Assembly (NCBI RefSeq): GCF_947489365.1
Contig: NZ_CANLDB010000004.1
Location: 124,001 to 188,000, forward strand
From: an uncultured Nocardioides sp.
GTDB lineage: Bacteria > Actinomycetota > Actinomycetes > Propionibacteriales > Nocardioidaceae
Length of the DNA: 64,000 nucleotides
Reading direction: 5' to 3'
The notes beneath the pieces are model-generated. The model did not search any database, had not been told where the DNA came from, and saw only the letters and a program-made list of their open reading frames with translations. Below are positions 1 to 7,828 of the stretch, one piece after another. The position numbers and the translations under genes were made by a program. How positions within the stretch are numbered: position 1 is the stretch's first letter; each line of letters begins with the position of its first letter.

Positions 1-611
<611 letters not shown>

Positions 612-664
612 GGGGTCAACCTAGTGCGGCACCGCTGCCGTGCGTCCCGTCCCTGCCCGGTCGC

Positions 665-1399
665 TCAGGCCCGGCCGGCGGTCCGTGAGGAGGAGAGCAC
701 CGTCAGGGGCAGGTCGCGGCAGGCCCGGCTGCGGTCGTAGGCGCGCCGGTCGACCCGGTCCCCCGCGAACCGGCGCCCGCCGCCGGCGACCACGACCTGG
801 TCATGGCGGTTGACCAGGACGGCGCCCGGGGCGAGGGCGGGGCCGAGGACCTGCTCGAGCGTCTCGGCGAGGACGTCGGCGCCCGCCAGGCCGAGGACGA
901 CGCCCCGGCGGTCCTCGAGCGGGAGGGTGAGGGTGAGCACGAACTCGTCGCTGCAGACGTAGTCCAGGTAGGGGCCGGTGACGTGCAGGCCGCCGGCCCG
1001 CAGCGGCGTGCGGAACCACTCCTTGCTCCGGTAGTCGGCGTCCCGGCCCAGGCTGACGGGCTGCGCGACGCGCGCCCGCCTCTCCCCCTGCCACCAGGCG
1101 AGCAGCGAGGTGCCCGAGAACGCGTCGGGGTCGGCCACGAACCCGGCCCCCAGCACCCGGTCGTCGCCCAGCACGTCCGCCGCCGACGGCTGGACGGCGG
1201 CGACGAGGTCGGCGGGGACGGGGTCGCGGGTCGGGTCCAGCCGGGCGGCCGTGTCGCCGGCCATCCGCGCGATCGCGTCCCGCAGGCCGAGCAGGAAGTC
1301 CTCGACGGCGGCCGCGCTCCGGGCCAGCCGCTCGTCCGCGCTGTCGTCGGAGCGGTCGTCCCCCGGTGCGGCGGGGGTCACCGAGGGCACGGCGGCCAC
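665..1399 (-). CDS. Soluble Cache-domain protein
   Basis: A 244-residue protein starting with GTG at 1399, one base after the stop of the GntR gene, so the two are co-transcribed. The core matches extracellular-type Cache/PDC sensor domains: YRSKEWFRTPL around residues 124-134, then GPYLDYV and a strand with LTLTLPL, then GVVLGLAGADV. No signal peptide or membrane helix is visible, so the ligand pocket would be cytoplasmic. No output domain (kinase, methyl-accepting, GGDEF) is attached. I infer that it binds a small molecule connected with the adjacent GntR regulator; the ligand is unknown. Confidence 0.7.
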   Translation of the reverse strand: MAAVPSVTPAAPGDDRSDDSADERLARSAAAVEDFLLGLRDAIARMAGDTAARLDPTRDPVPADLVAAVQPSAADVLGDDRVLGAGFVADPDAFSGTSLLAWWQGERRARVAQPVSLGRDADYRSKEWFRTPLRAGGLHVTGPYLDYVCSDEFVLTLTLPLEDRRGVVLGLAGADVLAETLEQVLGPALAPGAVLVNRHDQVVVAGGGRRFAGDRVDRRAYDRSRACRDLPLTVLSSSRTAGRA

Positions 1400-1400
1400 C

Positions 1401-2138
1401 TCACCGGACCCCGGTCCGCAGCTCGGCGAGGTCCTCGAGCGCCCGTCGTACCCGCAGGCGCATGGCGTCCCGCGCCGCGTCGGGGTCGCGCTGCTCGACC
1501 GCCTCGACGAGGGTGGTGGTCTCCCGCAGGAGCGACGACCGGTGGTGCGCCTCGAACAGGGGCAGCCTGAGCAGCGCCCCGACCTCGGACTCCAGACGGA
1601 TGACCTCGCGCGAGAGCCGGGCCGACCGGGTCAGGGCGGCCAGCGCCAGGTGCAGCTCGGTGTCGGCCTGCTGCATCGAGGCGGCGTCGTCACCGGCCAT
1701 GGAGCCCAGCAGCCCGCGCAGGTCGGCGACGTCGTCGGAGGTGGCCCGCTCCGCGGCCAGCTCCGCGCACCCCGTCATCACCACCGAGTAGTGCACCCCG
1801 CGGTCGGCGAGGTCGACCCGGCTCATCGTCGTCAGCCGGCTCCGGAGCTCGGCCTCCCCGGGAGGGACGGGTCCGAGGACGAAGGAGCCCCCACCCCGTC
1901 CGCGGACGGTGGTGATGAGGCCGTGGGACCGCAGCCCGACCAGCGCCTCCCGGGCCGTGACGACGGCGACGCCGAACATCGACGCCAGCTCGGACTCGCT
2001 CGGCAGTCGCTCACCGTCGGCCAGGACGCCCGAGCGGATGGCCTCGTCGAGCCGGCGCTCGACCCCCGCCGCGCGCCCGATGTCCCCGATCGGGGCGAAG
2101 ACGGCGGAACGCGCCCGACTCCCCAGCCACCGGTGCAT
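1401..2138 (-). CDS. GntR/FadR-family transcriptional regulator
   Basis: The N-terminal winged helix-turn-helix contains LPSESELASMFGVAVVTARE, the GntR signature, followed by LRSHGLITTVRGRGGGSFV. The remainder is a helical FCD-type effector domain. I chose the ATG at 2138 because AGGGGG lies six bases upstream; a GTG at 2168 in the same frame would add ten residues. It sits directly upstream of the Cache-domain gene. An 18-bp perfect palindrome about 75 bases upstream of the start is a good candidate for its own operator. FCD regulators usually respond to organic acids or sugar acids; the effector here is unknown. Confidence 0.85.
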   Translation of the reverse strand: MHRWLGSRARSAVFAPIGDIGRAAGVERRLDEAIRSGVLADGERLPSESELASMFGVAVVTAREALVGLRSHGLITTVRGRGGGSFVLGPVPPGEAELRSRLTTMSRVDLADRGVHYSVVMTGCAELAAERATSDDVADLRGLLGSMAGDDAASMQQADTELHLALAALTRSARLSREVIRLESEVGALLRLPLFEAHHRSSLLRETTTLVEAVEQRDPDAARDAMRLRVRRALEDLAELRTGVR

Positions 2139-2214
2139 CGGCGGCCCCCTCTCCTCGATGGCTGACACTGTAAGCCCGGACGCGGGCCGTGCGCACCAGG
2201 GACGACTCCTGTTA

Positions 2215-2232
2215 ACCTCTGGATCCAGAGGT
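2215..2232. promoter_or_regulatory. Perfect 18-bp palindrome, candidate GntR operator
   Basis: ACCTCTGGATCCAGAGGT is its own reverse complement. It lies between the receiver gene end and the GntR start, about 75 bases upstream of the chosen GntR start codon. FadR-type GntR proteins bind short palindromes of this size, commonly in their own promoter. The assignment to this regulator is by position only. Confidence 0.5.
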
Positions 2233-2251
2233 CCGAGACCTCTCAGCTCGG

Positions 2252-2284
2252 CGTCCGGCCGGTTCTCCCCCCTCCGGCCGGGCG
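2252..2284 (-). terminator. Hairpin after the kai operon
   Basis: CCGGCCGG at 2255-2262 pairs with CCGGCCGG at 2274-2281, and the stem extends outward by a G-U pair and two more pairs. The loop is 11 bases. It lies about 26 bases beyond the stop of the last gene of the kaiC operon. There is no U-tract, which is common for actinobacterial 3'-end hairpins. Confidence 0.5.
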
Positions 2285-2309
2285 TCGTCCCCCGCGTCCC
2301 GGGGACGTC

Positions 2310-2693
2310 TCATGACTGCCCGGCGAGGATGTCCGTGAGTGACGGCACGAGGGTCGCGGCGAGACGCCCGCCCTTCTCCAGGTAGGCGTGGGCACCCGCC
2401 TCCAGCGCGCCGGCCTCCGCGGTGCGGGCCGGGAAGCCGGACAGCATGACGACCGTCGAGTCCGGCGACACCCTCCGCACGAGCGGGACCGCCTCCAGGC
2501 CGTCCATGACCGGCATCGCGATGTCCATGAGGACGAGGTCGGGCTGCGTCTGCTCCACGACCTGGACGGCCTCACGGCCGTCCCCGGCCTCACCGACCAC
2601 CTCGAAGTCGCCGCCGCCGCGCAGGTCGAGCACCATCGTCAGCATCTCGCGCAGGTCGGCGGCGTCGTCCACGACGACCACTCGGCAGCTCAC
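2310..2693 (-). CDS. Single-domain response regulator of the kai operon
   Basis: A 127-residue CheY-like receiver with no output domain. Acidic pocket D9-D10, phosphoacceptor D57 (in LVLMDIAMPVMDG), S85 of the LSG switch and K107 are all in place. The GTG start at 2693 overlaps the PAS gene stop by four bases (GTGA), so it is translationally coupled as the last gene of kaiC-kaiB-PAS-receiver. Inference: it carries or stores the phosphoryl signal of this module. With no DNA-binding domain it must act on a protein partner, or hand phosphate on to one encoded elsewhere. Confidence 0.9.
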   Translation of the reverse strand: MSCRVVVVDDAADLREMLTMVLDLRGGGDFEVVGEAGDGREAVQVVEQTQPDLVLMDIAMPVMDGLEAVPLVRRVSPDSTVVMLSGFPARTAEAGALEAGAHAYLEKGGRLAATLVPSLTDILAGQS

Positions 2694-3445
2694 CAGGGGT
2701 CCTCCTCGATCTGCGCCGGCGCCACGCGCCGCAACGTCCCGGCCCGGACGTCCCCGGTGAGCTCGCCGATCAGCTCGCGGGCACGGACGGAGGTGGCGGC
2801 CAGGATCTGCCGGGCCCTCGCCTGCTGACCCAGGTCGAGGGTCATCTCCGCCGTCACCAGGCCCTGCACGATGGTGTCGTTGACCTCCAGCGCGGTCCGC
2901 ATGCGGTCGTCGCGCTGCTGGGCGCGCGCCCGCTCCTGCTCCAGCTGGGCGACCAGGCGGCGGTGCTCGGTGACGTCCGCGACCGCGCAGCACACGATCG
3001 TCTCCTGGGCGAGCCGGACGGCCGTCGTCGACAGCAGCACCTGGTTCGTGTGCTGGCCGATCCGCAGGGTGACCTCGGTACGGCGGGTGTCGCCCACCTC
3101 GACGGCCAGCAGGTCGAGGACGGCCTGCAGGTGGTCCGCGACGACGAACGCCGTCAGCGGCCAGCCGCGCAGGGACGTCGCGTCGACGCCGAGCAGCTTC
3201 GCGAAGGGCTGGTTCGCGACGAGGACCGTCCCGTCGCGGGACACGGTCGCGGCGCCGTCGCCGAGGCGCTCCACCATGACGCGGTAGGGCAGGTCGGTGC
3301 CGGAGACGGACACCACCCGCTCCGAGCCGGGCGCCCCGACGACCAGGCTGTCGGCCTCGCCGTCGGCGAGGGCGGTCAGGGCGTCCTCGAGCTCCGCGAG
3401 GCGGCGACGCAGCTCGACGACCTCCGCGTCGTCCCCGGGGCTCAC
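2690..3445 (-). CDS. PAS-domain protein with a degenerate histidine-kinase-like helix pair
   Basis: A 251-residue soluble protein. A short helix (residues 1-30, ending in LADGEADSLV) leads into a PAS domain at about 50-160 that opens YRVMVERLGDGAATV, a form frequent in bacterial sensor kinases. Residues 160-225 form two long helices containing EVNDTIVQGL. This resembles the phosphoacceptor helix of HisKA_3-type kinases, but N189 stands where the histidine would be and there is no ATPase domain. Start GTG at 3445 overlaps the KaiB stop (GTGA). It is therefore more likely an adaptor or ligand-sensing scaffold between KaiB/KaiC and the receiver than a working kinase. Confidence 0.8.
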   Translation of the reverse strand: MSPGDDAEVVELRRRLAELEDALTALADGEADSLVVGAPGSERVVSVSGTDLPYRVMVERLGDGAATVSRDGTVLVANQPFAKLLGVDATSLRGWPLTAFVVADHLQAVLDLLAVEVGDTRRTEVTLRIGQHTNQVLLSTTAVRLAQETIVCCAVADVTEHRRLVAQLEQERARAQQRDDRMRTALEVNDTIVQGLVTAEMTLDLGQQARARQILAATSVRARELIGELTGDVRAGTLRRVAPAQIEEDPW

Positions 3446-3765
3446 GCAGGACCCGTCTGCGCGGCCGGGAGCTCCAGCCCTGCGAGCAGGCGGGCCGTGT
3501 CGGACAGGTCCCCGACGATCTTGCGGGTCGGCTCGGGGCTGACCCGCACCAGCGTGGGGACGGCGATGACGCCGTCGGTCCGTGCGCGGGAGGGCTCGTC
3601 CATGAGGTCGACGACCTCGATGCTGTGCCGCCCCGCGAGCCGGGCCTCGCAGAGCGCGTAGAGGTTCGCCTGCGCCAGCGCGGACCGGGGCGTCTGCCCG
3701 GCGACGTACAGGCGCAGGTGGAAGGACGCGGCGTCGAGGTCCTCCAGCGGGGTGGTCGGGCTCAT
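3442..3765 (-). CDS. kaiB: KaiB-family protein
   Basis: 107 residues with the thioredoxin-like KaiB signature: LRLYVAGQTPRS near the start, IEVVDLMDEPSRA in the middle, VIAVPTLVRVSPEPTRKIVG and GDLSD near the end. This follows cyanobacterial KaiB closely (LYVAGNTPNS, VIDVLKNPQLA, ILATPTLAKV, RRIIGDLSD). Its start overlaps the kaiC stop by ATGA and its stop overlaps the PAS gene start by GTGA. Family knowledge: KaiB switches fold to bind the KaiC CI ring. Whether this copy switches fold cannot be seen from sequence. The C-terminal tail (PAAQTGPA) is short and probably disordered. Confidence 0.93.
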   Translation of the reverse strand: MSPTTPLEDLDAASFHLRLYVAGQTPRSALAQANLYALCEARLAGRHSIEVVDLMDEPSRARTDGVIAVPTLVRVSPEPTRKIVGDLSDTARLLAGLELPAAQTGPA

Positions 3766-5471
3766 GGGCTGCCGCCCGTGAGTCTCCGCGCGGCGGAGTC
3801 GTGTCGCTCGGCGTCTCGGTCGGCGGCCTCGTCGGCCACCGAGTCCGCCATGTCGGTGGCCTGAGCCAGCTCGTCGTCGAGCTGGCGGCGGAGGGAGGCG
3901 ATCTGTCTCTCCACCTCCTCGCGTCGGCGGTCGAGCGACTGGCGGCGCCGCTCGTCCTCCCGACGGCGACTGAGTCGCGTCCGCTCGTCCCGCTCCTCCT
4001 GCTGTCGGCGCGCGGACCCGGTGAGGACGCCGTCGGGGCCGACGAACACGTCGACCAGCTGCGGCCCGTCGTCGGTGAGCAGGAACTCGCGCACCTGGTT
4101 GGAGTGGGCGGAACCACGGTTCTTGATCGCCATCAGCAGGCGGTTGCGCTCGCCGTCGTTCTCGACGTTGCGGACCAGCAGCCAGGCGTCGACGAGGGAG
4201 GAGGCGGACACGTCGGTGTGGGGGTCGTCGTCCGCGCCGACGAGCGCGGTCATGATCGTCGTGGCGCCCCGCACCCGGAGCATCGCGATGTCCCGGGCCA
4301 CGGCCGAGGCGCTGGAGTACGACGCCACGCCCCGCGTGAGGCTGGCGACGGCGTCCACGACGACGACCTCGGCGGGGTGCTCGTCGAGCAGCAGGTGCAG
4401 GGAGGCCAGGTGGGCCTCCAGCCCGGTGATGCTCGGGCGCATGTGGCGGACGAGGAGCAGGCCCTCGTCGATCCAGCGCTGCAGGTCGAGGCCGATCGAG
4501 CGCATGTTGCGGACGATCTGGCCGGCCGGCTCCTCGAGGGAGAGGAAGAGCGCCTTCTCCCCCCGCTCGCAGGCGGCGGTGGCTGCGGCCGCGGCGATGC
4601 TCGTCTTGCCGGTCCCGGCCGATCCGCTGATCATCGTCGTCGAGCCGCGGAAGACGCCGCCGCCGAGCATGCTGTCGAGGTCCGGGATGCCGAGGCTGAT
4701 GCGCTCGTCGCTGACCTCGTCCTGCTCCTCGTGGTGCAGCGGCATCACCACCAGGCCGCGCCCGGTGATGAGGAAGGGGAACTCGTTGGTGCCGTGCGGG
4801 GACCCGCGGTACTTCGCGACGCGCATCCGCCGGGTGGCGACCTCGTCGTCGACGCGGTGGTCGAGGATCACCACGCAGTCGGAGACGTACTCCTCGATGC
4901 CGTGGCGGGTCAGGCGGCCCTCGCCGCGCTCGGCCGTCACCACGACGGTGACGTCGCGGTCCTTCAGCCAGCGCAGCAGCCGACCGAACTCCCGGCGCAC
5001 GGTGACCTCGTCGGGCAGGGTGGCGAACAGGGTCTCGACCGTGTCCAGCACGACCCGGCGTGCGCCGACCGCCTCGATCGCCGCGGCCAGGCGCAGCATC
5101 AGCCCGTCGAGGTCGAACTCGCCGCTCTGGACGAGGTCGTCGGTGTCACCGGCGGCGGAGTCGACGGTGACGATGCCCTCGCGTGACATGCCCTCCAGGT
5201 CGACCCCGATCGAGGCCGCGTTGGCGAGCAGCTCGGCCGTCGTCTCCTCGAAGCTGAGCAGCACGCCGGGCTCGTCGTACTCGCGGGCGCCCTGGGCCAG
5301 GAACTCCACGCCGAACATGGACTTGCCGGACCCGGCGGCGCCGGTGACGATCGTGGCCCGCCCCCGGGGAAGGCCCCCGTAGGTGATGTCGTCGAAGCCC
5401 TCGATACCGGTCGCCGCCTTGTCCAGCACACCGGTACCGCTCTCCGACAACGGCCAGGGCCCCACGGTCAC
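3762..5471 (-). CDS. kaiC: KaiC-like double-domain ATPase with a coiled-coil tail
   Basis: 569 residues from the GTG at 5471, chosen because GGAGG (5478-5482) lies six bases upstream. The CI domain has Walker A GAAGSGKS (44-51), catalytic Glu pair E75-E76 (LLSFEETTAEL) and GEFDLDGLMLRL (117-128), aligning with the cyanobacterial B-loop region. The CII domain has Walker A GSAGTGKT (283-290), Glu pair E313-E314, Walker B ending D373, and TDVSASSLVD (419-428). In the latter T419, S424 and S425 align with T426, S431 and T432 of Synechococcus KaiC. Residues 486-550 are a highly charged coiled coil in place of the KaiA-contacting A-loop. It heads an operon with kaiB, a PAS protein and a receiver; no kaiA is present. 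Autophosphorylation is plausible but unproven. Confidence 0.93.
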   Translation of the reverse strand: MTVGPWPLSESGTGVLDKAATGIEGFDDITYGGLPRGRATIVTGAAGSGKSMFGVEFLAQGAREYDEPGVLLSFEETTAELLANAASIGVDLEGMSREGIVTVDSAAGDTDDLVQSGEFDLDGLMLRLAAAIEAVGARRVVLDTVETLFATLPDEVTVRREFGRLLRWLKDRDVTVVVTAERGEGRLTRHGIEEYVSDCVVILDHRVDDEVATRRMRVAKYRGSPHGTNEFPFLITGRGLVVMPLHHEEQDEVSDERISLGIPDLDSMLGGGVFRGSTTMISGSAGTGKTSIAAAAATAACERGEKALFLSLEEPAGQIVRNMRSIGLDLQRWIDEGLLLVRHMRPSITGLEAHLASLHLLLDEHPAEVVVVDAVASLTRGVASYSSASAVARDIAMLRVRGATTIMTALVGADDDPHTDVSASSLVDAWLLVRNVENDGERNRLLMAIKNRGSAHSNQVREFLLTDDGPQLVDVFVGPDGVLTGSARRQQEERDERTRLSRRREDERRRQSLDRRREEVERQIASLRRQLDDELAQATDMADSVADEAADRDAERHDSAARRLTGGSP

Positions 5472-5477
5472 TCCCGT

Positions 5478-5547
5478 CCTCCGAGCAGCTCTCCGTCGGT
5501 CCGGGGCCGGACGGTCCGGGCCGAGGAGGAGAGGCGTGGCGAGTGTA
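5478..5547 (-). promoter_or_regulatory. kaiC leader: ribosome binding site and -10-like hexamer
   Basis: On the minus strand GGAGG (5478-5482) is six bases before the GTG start of kaiC. A TACACT hexamer at 5542-5547 would place a transcription start about 65 bases upstream of the start codon. No convincing -35 box is visible at the usual spacing, so the promoter part is tentative and the ribosome site is firm. Confidence 0.45.
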
Positions 5548-5600
5548 GTGGCAATCGCCCGATCTGACCCGATCAATCGCCGAGCACTCCGTGGGCACCC

Positions 5601-6206
5601 TCAGCAGTCGCGTCGCACCACGACCCGGGGGCGGCCGCTGCCGGTCGCGTCGGTGGTGCCGACGACCCGGAACCCCGCCCGGGCGAACATCCGGACCGTG
5701 CCGACGAAGGCCATGGTCAGGTCGATCCGGTCGTCGCCCGCGTCGACCGGGTAGGCCTCGACGGCCGGGGCGCCCCGCGACGCCGCCCAGGCGACCGCGC
5801 CCTCGATCAACCCGGTGGTGACGCCGCGGCGCCGGTGCCCGGCGCGCACGACCACGCAGACGATGCTCCACACCGCGACGTCGTCGACGGGGAGGATCAC
5901 GCGCGACGAGACGAGGCGGGGGTTGTCCGCCCGCGGCCCGAGGCTGCACCACCCGACGGGGACCCCGTCGGCGTAGGCCACGACCCCGGGCGGGTTCTCG
6001 CGCCGGCCCAGCGCCCGCGCCGCGCGCTCCCGGCTGACCCCCTCGTCCGTCCGGCCGAGCTCCTCGATCTGGGGGGCCCTCAGGCGGTGCGAGAGGCACC
6101 AGCAGTGGGTCGCCCGCCGGTTGGGGTTGACCACGTCGGCGAAGTCCTCGAACCGGTCGGGGGTGACCGGGTGGGTCTCGAGGTGCACCGGGGGCGTGCT
6201 CGTCAT
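5601..6206 (-). CDS. GNAT-family N-acetyltransferase
   Basis: A 201-residue protein with the GNAT acetyl-CoA loop RAGHRRRGVTTGLI (about residues 121-134) and the C-terminal FARAGFRVVG strand-helix unit usual for the fold. The N-terminus contains an unusual HCWCLSHR. The substrate cannot be predicted. It lies upstream of kaiC on the same strand with about 130 bases between them, and that gap holds a separate leader, so it is probably not part of the kai operon. Confidence 0.85.
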   Translation of the reverse strand: MTSTPPVHLETHPVTPDRFEDFADVVNPNRRATHCWCLSHRLRAPQIEELGRTDEGVSRERAARALGRRENPPGVVAYADGVPVGWCSLGPRADNPRLVSSRVILPVDDVAVWSIVCVVVRAGHRRRGVTTGLIEGAVAWAASRGAPAVEAYPVDAGDDRIDLTMAFVGTVRMFARAGFRVVGTTDATGSGRPRVVVRRDC

Positions 6207-6246
6207 CGTCCGATCCGACCACGACCCCTCAGCGCGGCGGAAGCCC

Positions 6247-6768
6247 CTAGGTGGGGCCGGACCGGGGCCCCGACTCGGCGAGGCGGGCCAGGGTGAGCAG
6301 CTGCTTGCGGGCCATGACGAGGTCGCCGACCGACACGAGGGGCGCCAGGAGGCGGCCGCGGTCCATGACGATCTTCAGCAGCAGCCGCGACCGGCCCGGC
6401 CCGGCGGGCACCACGACGTACGACATCAGCGCACCGAGGATGCGGCCGGTGAACGAGGTGCCCTCCTCGACCGCCAGCACCTCGCCCTGGCCGCGGCCGA
6501 AGGCGGAGGTGAACGGCTCCCCGGGCACGGGCTCCGGCAGGTCGAGCAGCCGGCGCGGGGACCGGCGGCCGAGGTTGTCGACGAGGTCGTAGGAGTACGG
6601 CGCCGCCCGGACCTGGGTCAGCCACGGCCAGACCCGCTCCGGCGGGGCCGCGACGTCCACGCCGCGCCAGACCTGGAGGGCGGGTCGCCCGTCGGCGGCG
6701 CGCAGGTCGTCGCAGGGGTAACGGCGGGCGACCTCGGCGTCGGTAACGCCCCAGCGGTCCCCGATCAC
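6247..6768 (-). CDS. SRPBCC-fold protein (polyketide cyclase/START-like)
   Basis: 173 residues. The sequence VDVAAPPERVWPWLTQVRAAPYSYDLVDNLG is the opening strand and helix of SRPBCC ligand-binding proteins, and the last third, LMSYVVVPAGPGRSRLLL, supplies the closing sheet and helix. The GTG start at 6768 overlaps the HxlR gene stop by GTGA, so the two form a regulator-target pair. No catalytic residues can be assigned; it may bind a hydrophobic ligand or belong to the activator-of-stress-type subgroup. Confidence 0.75.
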   Translation of the reverse strand: MIGDRWGVTDAEVARRYPCDDLRAADGRPALQVWRGVDVAAPPERVWPWLTQVRAAPYSYDLVDNLGRRSPRRLLDLPEPVPGEPFTSAFGRGQGEVLAVEEGTSFTGRILGALMSYVVVPAGPGRSRLLLKIVMDRGRLLAPLVSVGDLVMARKQLLTLARLAESGPRSGPT

Positions 6769-7265
6769 GCCCGGTCCCCCGCGGCGCCCCGGCCCGCCGG
6801 ACGGGCGCCGGGGCCGGGCGCGGGCGTCACGTCGCGCGGGTCGTCCACGCGGTGGCCGTGCGCGCACTCCATGACCGGGTGCACCGTCGCCCCGCACCCG
6901 CGGTGCTCCATCCGCGTGGCGGGGCCGTCGGGGTCGGCGTACCACCGGGCGCCGAAGGCGGCGAGCGCCACCAGCGTCGGGTAGAGCTCGAAGCCCTTGT
7001 CGGTGAGCCGGTACTCCTGCCGCTCCCGGCTGCCCTCGTCGCGGTACGGCGCCCGGCGGAGCACACCGTGGTCGACCAGGAGCGTCAGCCGGTCGGTGAG
7101 CACCTGCCGCGACAGGCCCGCGTGGCGCCGCATGTCCTCGAAGCGGCGGACGCCGTTCACCACCTCGCGCAGCACGACGACGACCGAGGGACGGCCCAGC
7201 AGGTCCATCACCCGGCCGACCTGGCAGTTCTCCGTCGACCAGTCCAGCGCCGTGGGTGCCTCCAT
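6765..7265 (-). CDS. HxlR-family transcriptional regulator
   Basis: A winged helix preceded by a conserved early cysteine (STENCQVGRVMDLLG), then FEDMRRHAGLSRQVLTDRL and LVDHGVLRRAPYRDEGSRERQEYRLTD, the classic HxlR pattern. C-terminal to this is an atypical extension with MEHRGCGATVHPVMECAHGH, which could bind a metal through its Cys and His residues. It is coupled to the SRPBCC gene by a GTGA overlap and diverges from the thioesterase, so the 60-base gap between them must hold both promoters. HxlR proteins often sense electrophiles or aldehydes through the N-terminal cysteine. Confidence 0.88.
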   Translation of the reverse strand: MEAPTALDWSTENCQVGRVMDLLGRPSVVVVLREVVNGVRRFEDMRRHAGLSRQVLTDRLTLLVDHGVLRRAPYRDEGSRERQEYRLTDKGFELYPTLVALAAFGARWYADPDGPATRMEHRGCGATVHPVMECAHGHRVDDPRDVTPAPGPGARPAGRGAAGDRA

Positions 7266-7324
7266 GTCCCGAGGCTACCTGAGTCCATTTGACAGACCCA
7301 GGAGGCGGGCCGGAGGCTGCCCCC

Positions 7325-7795
7325 ATGAGCGCACCCGACCGCGACCTGCCCGACCTGTCCGCCCTGTCCGGGATGGAGCAGCTCCGGGCCGTCGTCGACG
7401 GCCACGTCCCCCCGCCCGGCATCTCGACCCTCATGGGCATGGTCGACATGGAGATTCTCGGCGAGGGCTCGGTGGCCGTCTCGCTCGTGCCCGGGCTGCA
7501 GCACTACAACCCGATCGGCAGCGTCCACGGTGGCGTGCACGCGACCCTGCTCGACACCGCCTGCGGCTGCTCGGTCCACACCACCCTCGCCCCCGGCGAG
7601 CGCTACACCTCGCTCGACCTCACCCTGAAGTTCCTGCGCGGGATCACCGTCGACACGGGCCCGGTGCGCGCGGTCGGCACCCTGCTGCAGCGCGGACGAC
7701 GGACGGCGCTGGCGCAGGCGCGCCTGGAGGACGCCTCCGGGCGCCTGCTCGCCCACGCGACCTCGAGCTGCTTGATCGTGCCTCCTCCGGGCTGA
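7325..7795 (+). CDS. PaaI-family hotdog thioesterase
   Basis: 156 residues. The motif NPIGSVHGGVHATLLDTACG is the hotdog active-site helix (HGG with the downstream Asp) of PaaI-type acyl-CoA thioesterases. YTSLDLTLKFLRGI forms the following strand. The ATG at 7325 was chosen because GGAGG at 7312-7316 is eight bases upstream; a TTG at 7289 in the same frame is less likely. It diverges from the HxlR gene. The likely role is hydrolysis of an aromatic or medium-chain acyl-CoA. Confidence 0.85.
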   Translation: MSAPDRDLPDLSALSGMEQLRAVVDGHVPPPGISTLMGMVDMEILGEGSVAVSLVPGLQHYNPIGSVHGGVHATLLDTACGCSVHTTLAPGERYTSLDLTLKFLRGITVDTGPVRAVGTLLQRGRRTALAQARLEDASGRLLAHATSSCLIVPPPG

Positions 7796-7828
7796 GTCCT
7801 GGCCCCCGCCGCCTGCCAGACTCCGGCC

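Noticed and set aside
2690..3445. PAS protein as a complete histidine kinase
   Set aside because: There is no ATPase domain in or after it and the phosphoacceptor histidine position is Asn.
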